Positions 27,395-35,803 of a stretch of DNA of 64,000 nt are shown here, in pieces. The stretch is from NCBI GenBank assembly GCA_050251195.1, contig JBFWNG010000015.1, positions 12,722-76,721 of the forward strand. The letters run 5' to 3'. The notes under the pieces were generated by a model. It saw nothing but the letters and a program-made list of their open reading frames with translations. It was not told the origin of the DNA and did no database searches. This DNA comes from JBFWNG01 sp050251195. Lineage in GTDB: Bacteria; Bdellovibrionota_B; Oligoflexia; Oligoflexales; Oligoflexaceae. The translations under genes were made by a program, and so were the position numbers. Each line of letters opens with the position of its first letter. Position 1 is the first letter of the stretch.

Positions 27395-28230
27395 GGGAAT
27401 TCGAAGTACGGAAATAACGAAAAATGCAAAGTCACGACCTTTTGGCACTGATCCTTGGTCGTGACTTTCTTATTGGATTCCTCGAGAATCCGAAGGCTCA
27501 TACTTCGGATTTCGCGAACAATGCTTTCGTAGGTTTCTTCATTACACGGAATCGTGACGCTGCCGAAAAATCGCTTCTGAACGGGCCACGCTAATGTTTC
27601 TAAAGCGAGTTTGAGATTTGCCATGTGGTGGCGCTTTATCTCGTTTTGATCCATGTCCCATTTCGTCGTGATGTCCGAGAGATCAAAATTGCAAGTATTA
27701 CCCTTCATCGTCAACACGCCATGACGCGTCAATACCTCAAAAGCTTGTTCAAGCTGATCTAACTCAATGGGAAACGGACATGCCGCCAAGACAGCTGTTT
27801 CGACCTCGGCACGAGTCATTCCGTCAAACATCATAGCGGCCATCTTGATATACCATGCTACCGTATGGCCGATGATTTGATACTTTGTGTCCGCGAGATC
27901 AGGGCCTTGGAGGTTGCTGCGCATGGCCCGAAGCTGTTCAGCCAGTCCTTTTCGGGCTTCTTCGCTGGTTTCGCGATTGTAGAGAAACAGTGCCTTAAGA
28001 TACTGTTTTTCCTTCGTATTTGGCTTCAGAAGATTCAACATTTTCTCAAAGTTAGGCATGGAAAAATGCCGCTTTTTCGATATGACAAGGTGGAAATGGT
28101 TGGGGGAGCTTAATTGGAGTTGTTTTGCCACAAAGCGAAAAGACATCTTTTTGTTCGCTTTTTTCAGCTCCCAGAACCAGTCGTGGAGCAGCTCCCGATA
28201 GTCCAAGTAACTTAGGATGTTAAGATCCAT
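27391..28230 (-). CDS. TIGR02147/DUF4423 family regulator
   Basis: 279 aa. It has the most typical family N-terminus in the window: ILSYLDYRELLHDWFWELK, then SFRFVAKQLQLSSPNHFHLV as helix-turn-helix, then KTNLK-like basic sequence and FEKMLNLLKP. The central winged-helix part has DQLEQAFEVLTRHGVLTM, and the C-terminus has SLRILEESNKK. Probably a transcription regulator. It is divergent from the small lipoprotein gene at 28345 with a shared 114-base promoter region, and convergent with the cyclophilin gene. Confidence 0.9.
   Translation of the reverse strand: MDLNILSYLDYRELLHDWFWELKKANKKMSFRFVAKQLQLSSPNHFHLVISKKRHFSMPNFEKMLNLLKPNTKEKQYLKALFLYNRETSEEARKGLAEQLRAMRSNLQGPDLADTKYQIIGHTVAWYIKMAAMMFDGMTRAEVETAVLAACPFPIELDQLEQAFEVLTRHGVLTMKGNTCNFDLSDITTKWDMDQNEIKRHHMANLKLALETLAWPVQKRFFGSVTIPCNEETYESIVREIRSMSLRILEESNKKVTTKDQCQKVVTLHFSLFPYFEFP
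27428..27468. terminator. bidirectional-looking terminator inside the opposing gene
   Basis: A perfect 12-bp stem, AAAGTCACGACC (27428-27439) with GGTCGTGACTTT (27457-27468), 17-base loop. It lies 34 bases after the cyclophilin stop but inside the last codons of the convergent TIGR02147 gene. Confidence 0.6.
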
Positions 28231-28344
28231 AGAAGGTTCCCCAGTATACGCTCTGAATACGGAAAGCTGCTGAAATCATTAAATAATATTGTCGATCTTC
28301 CGAAGAGTATACTATGCTGAGGGTATCAGCTCAAGGTGGATCAT

Positions 28345-28854
28345 ATGAGAATACAAATCCGAGGTCTTCATTCTTGCGCAGAAGTCATTCTGCTGGGTCT
28401 ACTGCTCACGGCTTGCGGCGAACCGAATGGCGGCATCGTCGATAACGGTGTACGACCAAAAGACAAGGACAAAGAAGAGGTCGAGCCTCAGGCGGACAGA
28501 AGCGAAGTTGGCGAGCCAGACGTTGCAGAGTTTGCGACAGTTGAAGTCGTCTTGGATAATACATACGAGGTGCAACTCCCATTAGGATTTGCCCTCGATC
28601 CAGCTTCGAAGTCAGGCGAGCAAACTTTCAGGCTCGATGAAAAGTTTGTAACGTTTGCAGTGGCGTCAGAGGTCGTTCCAAGTTGTTCCGAAACAGCCCC
28701 TGCACCCAATGAGTTTGGTGTGGAAGTATCTGCTTGTAGCACAACTCTGGCTTACTTAACGATCCCTAACGTCAGTGTCGTCAGCATGCGGCATAATATA
28801 GGAATCACTCAGGCGGATATAGTCACATCAACATTCCGGCTGCCTCCTAAGTAG
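28345..28854 (+). CDS. small hypothetical lipoprotein
   Basis: 169 aa from ATG 28345 (AAGGTGG upstream). The signal peptide ends LLLTAC (Cys24). An acidic/basic linker (about 38-62, with KDKDKEEVEPQ) precedes a beta-rich domain of about 100 residues with two cysteines near the end. No family recognised. It is divergent to the TIGR02147 regulator, a candidate for its control. The beta-propeller gene follows 91 bp later on the same strand. Confidence 0.7.
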   Translation: MRIQIRGLHSCAEVILLGLLLTACGEPNGGIVDNGVRPKDKDKEEVEPQADRSEVGEPDVAEFATVEVVLDNTYEVQLPLGFALDPASKSGEQTFRLDEKFVTFAVASEVVPSCSETAPAPNEFGVEVSACSTTLAYLTIPNVSVVSMRHNIGITQADIVTSTFRLPPK

Positions 28855-28945
28855 TTTTCTGCAAAACCTTTTCACACAAAAACGAGAAATTCTTCTCGCA
28901 ATGGACTCGTACGTTTTGAAAAAGCCATAGAGAAAGGAGAGACTC

Positions 28946-30838
28946 ATGAAAACAGTCATTCAAGGTTTGATATTGCTTTTGGTGACGTCTTGTCACTCGT
29001 CTTCGGGCAAAGACGCGGGGAACGGAGACGTGAAGGTCTATCAGGATCCAAAGTTTAGGGTCACCGCCGAACTCGAAAAGTTTGTGAACTGCAGTGAAAT
29101 AACAAGGTACATAGAGGAGCGAACAAACGTCCCCAACGCATATCCACCCATGGCACAAGGAGAAGAAATGAGTGATTCTTCCGAGGGTGCGAAAACGACC
29201 TACACCAACGTGCAGGAGGTGTCGGTGGACGAGGGCGATCGAGTGAAGATTGACGAAAACTTCATCTATGCCGTGTCGCCGGGTTTCATCAACATTATCA
29301 AAAGAGACACGCTTGAAGTTGCTGGTTCGGTGGAGCTTTTGGACGGGGCTTATGAATATCCCGTATTATATTCCTCAAATGATCGGCTTGCAGTCATCGA
29401 ACAATCAGACAAGGGGACGAATCTTCGGATATTTCATATTGATGCCGCTGCCAAATCCGATTTGATTTTGGAAAAAACGTATAAAGGCCAATATCGAGAA
29501 TCTCGTTTTAGCGCGGGCAACATCCTCATCGCGGTAAACGACTATATCGTCGACTATCCCAACGATCAGCCGGAGATTAATCTAGGCGCCGACATCGAGT
29601 GCTCGGACGTCGTCAGGCCCTTCATTGACGACATGAGTTGGGGTATGACAAAAGTATTTTCGATCAACCTAACGTCTCCCGAAGAAGAGTTTAAGACTGC
29701 GTTCCTCGGCGGCACAGAGTACTTGTACATGTCAGAGGATTCGATCTACCTAACCCGTTCGGGGTCTCCATGGAGCTCTGACGGCAACTACGAAATCTCC
29801 ACAGTCGTCGCACGGGTTGCCTTCGACAAAACCTCCGGCAACATAGCCCCCGTGTCGGCGGGGATTGTGCCCGGATACGTCGTTGGTCAATGGGCCTTCA
29901 AAGAGTTCGCAGATCAAGGCGTCGTCGCCGTTGCCACCACGACCTACGCGCCTGTAGGCGACCCTGATACGCCCGTGCAGAACAAAAGCGCTGTTATGCA
30001 GGGAACGGGTGAAAGAAACCACCTGTGGATATTGGAAGAAAAGGACGAAACTCTTTCCGAAGTGGCGAGGATTGCTGATTTCGCTCCCAACGAGGACATT
30101 CGAGCTGTTCGCTACGTCGGATCTATGGCCTATGTCGTAACATTCGAAAAAACCGACCCTCTGTTTGCATTCGACCTTAGCAATGCCCGCGAACCGAAGC
30201 TCGTGAGCGAACTAAAAATTCCTGGCTTTTCAATGTATTTGCATCCTTTGTCCGAAACTGAACTTTTAGGAGTCGGTTACGATGGTGACGATCAAGGAGA
30301 CTTCTCTTGGTTCCAAGGCGTGCAAGTATCTTTGTTCGACGTTGCCAATCCGTCGAGCATTTCCCGAAGCGATGTTGCGATACTTGGCAAGCGCGGCAGT
30401 TTCACCGATGTTACGGGTGATCATAAGGCATTTCTCTTCGACAAAGAATCCGGCCTAGTTGGCTTGCCTGTCACCGTCTACGAAGGACAAATGACTGGAG
30501 GCTCGGAGCAAGCCACAGATCTGACATTCTCTGGAGCAATTTTCTACAAACCTGAAAATGGCTTATTAAACGAAGTTGGACGAGTAACTCACAGTGACCT
30601 TATACCTTCTGCGTGTAAGAACATTGAGAATTATCACTGGTGGGGGCAGGCGCGTAGATCCCTCGACGTTAATCGACTCTTCAGAGTGGACAATCGAATA
30701 CTGACGTTTTCTCGCTTTGGTCTCAAAGCGTTTGATATGGCCATGAATGCCGAGACGACGGTCAAGTTTTCTGGCGCGAAAGAAGACTGCGGCACCTACG
30801 GATGGTCGACCTATACTTATCCAGTATTGGCGGAATAG
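28946..30838 (+). CDS. lipoprotein with C-terminal-type beta-propeller (Beta_propel)
   Basis: 630 aa. Lipobox LLVTSC (Cys16), GAAAGGAGA upstream of the ATG. The mature part contains TNVQEVSVDEGDRVKIDENF, the entry signature of the PF09826 beta-propeller family, then IYAVSPGFINIIKRDTLEV and repeated blade-like strands (for example TKVFSINL, YLYMSEDSIYLTRS, AYVVTFEKTDPLFAFDL). In this family the propeller is secreted or membrane-anchored and its ligand is unknown. It should sit in the outer membrane facing periplasm or surface. It is convergent with the 30857-32843 operon. Confidence 0.85.
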   Translation: MKTVIQGLILLLVTSCHSSSGKDAGNGDVKVYQDPKFRVTAELEKFVNCSEITRYIEERTNVPNAYPPMAQGEEMSDSSEGAKTTYTNVQEVSVDEGDRVKIDENFIYAVSPGFINIIKRDTLEVAGSVELLDGAYEYPVLYSSNDRLAVIEQSDKGTNLRIFHIDAAAKSDLILEKTYKGQYRESRFSAGNILIAVNDYIVDYPNDQPEINLGADIECSDVVRPFIDDMSWGMTKVFSINLTSPEEEFKTAFLGGTEYLYMSEDSIYLTRSGSPWSSDGNYEISTVVARVAFDKTSGNIAPVSAGIVPGYVVGQWAFKEFADQGVVAVATTTYAPVGDPDTPVQNKSAVMQGTGERNHLWILEEKDETLSEVARIADFAPNEDIRAVRYVGSMAYVVTFEKTDPLFAFDLSNAREPKLVSELKIPGFSMYLHPLSETELLGVGYDGDDQGDFSWFQGVQVSLFDVANPSSISRSDVAILGKRGSFTDVTGDHKAFLFDKESGLVGLPVTVYEGQMTGGSEQATDLTFSGAIFYKPENGLLNEVGRVTHSDLIPSACKNIENYHWWGQARRSLDVNRLFRVDNRILTFSRFGLKAFDMAMNAETTVKFSGAKEDCGTYGWSTYTYPVLAE

Positions 30839-30856
30839 ACTAGGACCTTTCGGACC

Positions 30857-31804
30857 TCAAGGAGCCGAGCATTTGAGCGTCGGCCCTTTAGGAATCGGGG
30901 GATTTTTATAGTCGATCACGAGCGGCAACGTCACGCGATTGCCTTCGTGTTTGAACTGTATCCACATCTTATAAACAGCGTCGTCAAACGTCATTTTGTG
31001 GTTGTGGAAAGGAAAGACAAGAACATTATCGCCGTCTTCGGGCAAAAATGCGTGAAAATGATGGAATTTTTTCATGTTGCCTTCTCCCTCGTAGCTCACC
31101 AGTATTGCGTGGCCGCCGATTTCGAGGATTGGCTCAAAGTTTGTGGCCTTTATATAACTCCCGTTCTCGAGTTTGTAGACTTCGGCAAAGAATCGGGGGA
31201 ACCATGAGGTACAAATAAACATTTGGTCGTAGCTGAAATTGATTCGGTAGTAGTCCCCAACATCGCCTTGGGTGCCGTCGGTCTTGTAATAGAGGATCGT
31301 ATTCTTTTGCGGGTAGCTGATGTCTGCTTTTGGAGCTGGCAGCGGAATCTCCGCCTCGTCATTGACTTTAAATATTACAGTTTCGGGCATCTCGGCCCCT
31401 TGGGGAAAAATTTCGGTGAAGAGCAAATGTTCGCCCGGGATTGAGATTGCATGGGCGGTGTCTTGGTTGTCAGGATCGTCGTTTTCCGTATTGACCATGA
31501 GGTTAAATTCCCCCGAGTCTTCGGTCAAGTACGGGTGGATGTGAGAGAAGTGGCTGAGGTCTCTTGACACCAAAATCATGTGCATGCTTTTGCCGTGAAG
31601 TTTTTCAAACTTCGTCATTGGCGTGTGCGTCGTGTGATCAATGTAACTCATGGTGAGGAGAGCGGGAGCGGAAGGAGTGACTCTTCCGCCGACGCTTCCG
31701 TCTACCTTTAGCGTGCCTTTTATATGCCCGTGTTGGGCAAGAGCTATCGTTGAACACCAGGCGACTGATGCGATTATGATCCGTGAGAGACCCATGCTAA
31801 CCAT
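30857..31804 (-). CDS. His-rich periplasmic protein
   Basis: 315 aa. The signal peptide ends IALAQ (about residue 24). The domain includes KFEKLHGKSMHMILVSRDLS followed by HFSHIHP, a pattern seen in secreted proteins often linked with copper or other metals (family memory, not searched). A second His cluster lies at KKFHHFHAFLPEDGDN and FPFHNHKMTF. The many His and Met residues suggest metal binding. The start lies 13 bases after the stop of the LVIVD-type gene, so both are one operon. Enzymatic activity is not evident. Confidence 0.65.
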   Translation of the reverse strand: MVSMGLSRIIIASVAWCSTIALAQHGHIKGTLKVDGSVGGRVTPSAPALLTMSYIDHTTHTPMTKFEKLHGKSMHMILVSRDLSHFSHIHPYLTEDSGEFNLMVNTENDDPDNQDTAHAISIPGEHLLFTEIFPQGAEMPETVIFKVNDEAEIPLPAPKADISYPQKNTILYYKTDGTQGDVGDYYRINFSYDQMFICTSWFPRFFAEVYKLENGSYIKATNFEPILEIGGHAILVSYEGEGNMKKFHHFHAFLPEDGDNVLVFPFHNHKMTFDDAVYKMWIQFKHEGNRVTLPLVIDYKNPPIPKGPTLKCSAP

Positions 31805-31817
31805 AAACCTGTCCTTT

Positions 31818-32843
31818 CTATTCCCGACCGAGATCGAATTGTACGACGTACAGGCCTGTTTCGATGCCGCTTATCAGCACTTTTCCCGACTTGAAGAAAG
31901 GATAAGCGCCCCATGCGTTGGGGGCATTGGCAGGCTCCCAGTAGTTTGCCACTTCCGTAATATTTGTGGGATCAGATATGTCGACGACGCGGAGTCCGTC
32001 GGCGTAGTGGGAAATATACGCATAGTTGCCTTTGATATGAGTATTGTGCGCCATGATTTTTTGTGGCCCGAGATATTCGCCTGTCATATGAATGTTGTTG
32101 AGATCCGAAATGTCCCACATCTTAACCGTTTTGCCAGTTGTTTCTTCGGTAGACATGAGATGTGACCCGTCCTCCGTAAGCCAGAGGTTGTGCACGTAGC
32201 CCGCATTTGGAATGCGGAACCGTTTTAAGAGGGTCGGTGCTGCGGGATCCTTCATGTCAAACAACGCGAAGGTTCCAGAATAGCCTTCTGCAATATAGGC
32301 AATGTGGTCTCTTACATAAATGTCGTGACATTCAACACCAAATTTTGAAATCTCAACTGGATGTATGGGATCAGCTAGGGAGAGAACAATAACAGGCTTT
32401 ATCATATTACCTTCGAGGTAAATGAGTCCCGCCTCTTCGTCGACCCAGATGTTGTGCGAGGTACGGATTTCGGTATACGTGTTAACCAGCTTGACCGAAT
32501 TGGGCAGATCAGAGAGATCAAGAACTTGTAAACCGCCACCGCTTTCATTAACGACATAGGCATAGTTTTTATATGTTTTTATGTCCTTCCAGATAGAGTT
32601 TGCGCTTTCGATGAAAGCCACTTCCCGAATGTTGGGTGCGTCCGTGATATCGACCACACTTGTGCCGTTCACGACTCCAAGAAGCGCATATTCCCTTCCG
32701 TTAGGGTCCGTGTACCCCCAAACATCGTTATACCCAGCGTACTTATTCATCTGACTAAGCAGTGCCAGCTTCTCGCTTGCCATGGATTTTGCGGTCCAGG
32801 TAAACGACGTTACCGTCATTAAGGCCAGCGCCAAAATTCTCAT
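31818..32843 (-). CDS. choice-of-anchor B / LVIVD-repeat beta-propeller protein
   Basis: 341 aa. The signal peptide ends SMAS (about residue 22). The mature protein is a series of LVIVD-like blades: YALLGVVNGTSVVDITDAPN, NYAYVVNESGGGLQVLDLSD, AYIAEGYSGTFALFDMKDP, NYAYISHYADGLRVVDISDP. The fixed sequence THNIW/HNTHIKG-like His positions and the length match choice-of-anchor B proteins, whose role is unknown; some are secreted and bind metal or partners. A strong ribosome site (GGAGGTGG) precedes the ATG. First gene of a two-gene operon with the His-rich protein. Confidence 0.85.
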   Translation of the reverse strand: MRILALALMTVTSFTWTAKSMASEKLALLSQMNKYAGYNDVWGYTDPNGREYALLGVVNGTSVVDITDAPNIREVAFIESANSIWKDIKTYKNYAYVVNESGGGLQVLDLSDLPNSVKLVNTYTEIRTSHNIWVDEEAGLIYLEGNMIKPVIVLSLADPIHPVEISKFGVECHDIYVRDHIAYIAEGYSGTFALFDMKDPAAPTLLKRFRIPNAGYVHNLWLTEDGSHLMSTEETTGKTVKMWDISDLNNIHMTGEYLGPQKIMAHNTHIKGNYAYISHYADGLRVVDISDPTNITEVANYWEPANAPNAWGAYPFFKSGKVLISGIETGLYVVQFDLGRE

Positions 32844-33091
32844 TAACCACCTCCTTGTAGTTGTTGAAAAATATCGGAAAGAGAAATGTACTATATTTTC
32901 TATGATACCAAACTTTGACTACTTGGCCAATTTGGCCGGGTTTATTATTTTTTAATAATGAAATCGAGGAATTGGTAGCGTGAGAAAAACACGAGGATGT
33001 AATTTTTGGTCGTTTCTCAAAGACTTATCTCATCTCTTAAGCGGGGCCTACCCACAAAAGAGGAAGTGCCGCTTGAGCAACCCGCCAGCTC

Positions 33092-34042
33092 TTATGCGGC
33101 TTTCTGAGCCCTAATCGACAGATCTATAGCGTCACGGATGATCCGATCAAAGTCAAAGCTCTTTGCTGTGCGCTTCACATTCGGCAAGCTTTCCTTCAGG
33201 TTGTTTTTGCCGTTGCGCGTGAGCAGTACAATGGGAAGACTCGATAACGATCCGGTTACGCCTTGAAGGATCACGTTCTCGTCAACGCCGGAAAGCGGTC
33301 CCAAGTCGAAATCAATGATCACGGCCGTGTATTTTCTCTGATCTCGGAATTCGTTAAAGTGCTCGACGCTCGCGAATAGATCAAGATGCGCCTTCTGCTT
33401 GCGCGCGGCCTCCCAGAGGCGGTGTCCATAGTTATGGTGATGGTCGATCAAAGCAAACTTGTAAAGAAATTGTGAGCGAGAAGGTAAGGCCATACTGTTC
33501 CTCCTTATGACCTGCATGCGGTCATGATGATGGAGATTTATTACTTCGATGAGCGAGATGGTCTTTTCTAAAAACAGCTTGGGCGGCATATCGCCTGTCA
33601 CTATATCTAGAACATGAAGCGGTGTGCGCGGCGCTTCAAGTGGTATACCTGTAGGGTTGAGTATGACCAATCCGATTCTGCACAACTTCGCTAGAAGTTT
33701 GGGATGAGCTTGGCGGACAAGGACATTCCATGCGGGGCCGTCGATGATGCCAAGAAGAAAGTCCCAAATCTTGACTTCTTCTAACTGCGCAACAGACCAA
33801 AAAGAACATACACCAATCGAATATTTATGGAGCAGTTCTCCCAGGTAAACGTTGTGGTTTGCAAGAGAGCCGAGATGAAACACCGATGCCTTGATGGTTA
33901 CTTCACGAAGGATTTTTGTGCCGAAATGGGGCGTGGATTCTTCAAATCTTTTCGGATAGAGGTTCTTTTTGTTGTCCCCGGACGGGTCGAGCGTGTTTGA
34001 CGACCGTAGTGACATTCCATTTTCTTTGTTACCGCTAAACAA
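33092..34042 (-). CDS. protein with C-terminal response-regulator-like receiver domain
   Basis: About 316 aa. Start uncertain: TTG 34042 has GGAGGA just upstream, ATG 34015 lacks a site. The N-terminal about 190 residues are an unrecognised helical domain. The last about 125 residues read as a CheY-like receiver: KFALIDHHHNYGHRLWEAAR (acidic first turn partly replaced by His), YTAVIIDFDLGPLSG with the presumed phospho-Asp, LPIVLLTRNG and a final AKSFDFDRIIRDAI with a Lys in the usual place. No output domain is visible. It could be an atypical signalling protein. A neighbouring kinase gene is absent. Confidence 0.6.
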   Translation of the reverse strand: MFSGNKENGMSLRSSNTLDPSGDNKKNLYPKRFEESTPHFGTKILREVTIKASVFHLGSLANHNVYLGELLHKYSIGVCSFWSVAQLEEVKIWDFLLGIIDGPAWNVLVRQAHPKLLAKLCRIGLVILNPTGIPLEAPRTPLHVLDIVTGDMPPKLFLEKTISLIEVINLHHHDRMQVIRRNSMALPSRSQFLYKFALIDHHHNYGHRLWEAARKQKAHLDLFASVEHFNEFRDQRKYTAVIIDFDLGPLSGVDENVILQGVTGSLSSLPIVLLTRNGKNNLKESLPNVKRTAKSFDFDRIIRDAIDLSIRAQKAA

Positions 34043-34117
34043 CGCTTCCTCCAAGCGGAGATCCTATTCTCCCTATTCTTGTAAAGCGCGAGGCATTAAA
34101 ATTCTATGAGACTTCGC

Positions 34118-34792
34118 CTATTTATCACCGAAGGATAATCTTTTCTCAAGTATGTTAGCGACGGTGGATAACGTTATAACGATGAGAAGATAACCAAGAG
34201 CTGCCCATGCGTAAACTTCCCACGGACGAAGATATTTCGCGCCGAGCCGCTGTGTAATGTAGAGCGTTTCGGATAACGCGATGACGGACACGAGCGAAGT
34301 ATCTTTGGCAAGTGACGCGAGCTCGTTCACGACAGGCGGAATGAGGCGTTTGAATGCTTGAGGCAAAATGATGAGAAACAGAGTGGACGCGTAGCGAAAG
34401 CCCATGGCCTTCGCCGCCTCCCATTGGCCTTTGGGAATTGACGAGATTGCGGCTCTGAAAATTTCGGCTAAGTAAGCTGCGCAGTTTAAGGAAAGCGCAA
34501 GTACCCCCGCAGTAAACGCTTCGAGTCTTATATCGAGCAAGCCCGGCAATGCGAAATAAGCGAAAAGAATTTGTAGCAGCAGAGGCGTGCCGCGAAAGAG
34601 CGCGACATATGCTCTAGCCAAGTTCGCTAGTACGGGATGGTTGGTGAGACGGACAAGTGAAATAAATAGTCCGAGCGCAATACCAAAAAGACCGCTCAAC
34701 AGGGTTAACTCTAAAGTAAGAGTCAACCCTTCCGTCAGTCGAGGTATGATTGTTTCTAACGAGAATTGCCAGAAACTCGGATTATCCGGCAT
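34118..34792 (-). CDS. polar amino-acid ABC transporter permease
   Basis: 224 aa, five or so membrane helices. The N-terminal GLTLTLELTLLSGLFGIALG and the FRGTPLLLQILFAYF segment are typical of the HisMQ/GlnP family, and the EAA loop reads GQWEAAKAMGFRYASTLFLI. It forms the channel for import of glutamine, glutamate, arginine or similar. The substrate-binding protein gene lies just upstream in the same direction. No ATP-binding subunit gene follows, so the ATPase must be encoded elsewhere or be shared. Confidence 0.92.
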   Translation of the reverse strand: MPDNPSFWQFSLETIIPRLTEGLTLTLELTLLSGLFGIALGLFISLVRLTNHPVLANLARAYVALFRGTPLLLQILFAYFALPGLLDIRLEAFTAGVLALSLNCAAYLAEIFRAAISSIPKGQWEAAKAMGFRYASTLFLIILPQAFKRLIPPVVNELASLAKDTSLVSVIALSETLYITQRLGAKYLRPWEVYAWAALGYLLIVITLSTVANILEKRLSFGDK

Positions 34793-34808
34793 GGCTAATC
34801 CAGATTGA

Positions 34809-34840
34809 GATGCCCGATGCGCTTCGCGCTGGGCATGACG
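34809..34840. repeat. REP-like palindrome, copy 1
   Basis: On the minus strand it reads CGTCATGCCCAGCGCGAAGC and continues GCATCGGGCATC, an imperfect palindrome forming a stem with a GAA loop. It lies between the permease and binding-protein genes. A near-identical copy is at 35716-35747. The type resembles REP elements that many proteobacteria carry between genes. Confidence 0.6.
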
Positions 34841-34864
34841 GATGTTTGCATCCGATCAACAAAA

Positions 34865-35650
34865 TCACGACCCAAGATTACCACCAAACCACTTTTGCGA
34901 AAGCTTTGTCAGCGATCCGTCTTTTTTCATCTTGCCGATGATCTGGTCTAATTTTTGGGTAAGAGCTTTGTCATCCTTGCGAATGGCAATGCCTATTGGC
35001 TCAGGGTCCATAGCGCGCCCGGTAATGACGAAGCTGTTGGGATCCTTCGCGGCGTAATAACGACCTACTGGTTCGTCGATGACGATGGTTTCTGCTTGGC
35101 CGGCAGTCACGGCGGCAAATACGTCAGTCGCGAGGCGGAAAGCCTTGATGTCTTTAATGGCGATGCCGGCTTTCTTTTGTTTTTCGACGAATTCAAAGGA
35201 TGTGGTATCCGCTTGCACAGCAACGGTTTTTCCTGCGAGGTCCTTTACCGTAGCAACGGAGATTCCTTTTTTGCTCACAAACAGCTGTGACATTTTCGCG
35301 TATTCCACGAAGTCGACTTGCTGCTTTCTTTCTGGCGTGATGTTCATCGAGGAGATGATGACGTCATAACGTTTCGAGTTAAGGCCTGCCAAAATTCCGT
35401 CCCAGCCCATGACTATGAATTCCGCGTTTACGCCCAACTCTTTGGCGATTGACTTAGCAAATTCGACGTCGAAACCGTCAGGTTTGCCTTTGTCGTCTTC
35501 GAATTCCATCGGGGGATACGTCGCGTCAATCGCAACGAGTAATTTACCTTCCTTCTTTATTCTTTCTACGGCATCGGTCTTTGCTTGAGCCGACCCAACA
35601 AGGGTCAAGAACAATACGCAGACTCCAAACAATTTCCCAACGAACCTCAT
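34865..35650 (-). CDS. amino-acid ABC transporter substrate-binding protein
   Basis: 262 aa from ATG 35650, where GGGAGAAAACC precedes and a signal peptide (MRFVGKLFGVCVLF to SAQA) begins; a longer frame upstream is rejected. The mature protein has the SBP_bac_3 pattern: AIDATYPPMEFEDDKGKPDG, VDFVEYAKMSQ, and the C-terminal QWFG-like QKWFGGNLG. It belongs to the polar amino-acid class. It works with the permease downstream. Two REP-like palindromes bracket the gene. Confidence 0.92.
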   Translation of the reverse strand: MRFVGKLFGVCVLFLTLVGSAQAKTDAVERIKKEGKLLVAIDATYPPMEFEDDKGKPDGFDVEFAKSIAKELGVNAEFIVMGWDGILAGLNSKRYDVIISSMNITPERKQQVDFVEYAKMSQLFVSKKGISVATVKDLAGKTVAVQADTTSFEFVEKQKKAGIAIKDIKAFRLATDVFAAVTAGQAETIVIDEPVGRYYAAKDPNSFVITGRAMDPEPIGIAIRKDDKALTQKLDQIIGKMKKDGSLTKLSQKWFGGNLGS

Positions 35651-35715
35651 GGTTTTCTCCCTAAAGTTTTCCAAGTTACTAGCAAAAGAGGGTTTTTTTG
35701 TCACTAAGAATAAGG

Positions 35716-35747
35716 GATGCCCTATGCGCTTCGCACTGGGCATGACG
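35716..35747. repeat. REP-like palindrome, copy 2
   Basis: Minus strand CGTCATGCCCAGTGCGAAGC followed by GCATAGGGCATC. It differs from copy 1 at two bases; the change that would break the plus-strand stem gives a G-U pair in the minus-strand RNA, which fits transcription in the direction of the surrounding genes. It lies between the GMC oxidoreductase and the binding-protein gene. Confidence 0.6.
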
Positions 35748-35803
35748 TCTCATCATCTAGAACCTAAGGTGCCTCGAGGATCTCCCATTGAGATGCCCGA
35801 GCT

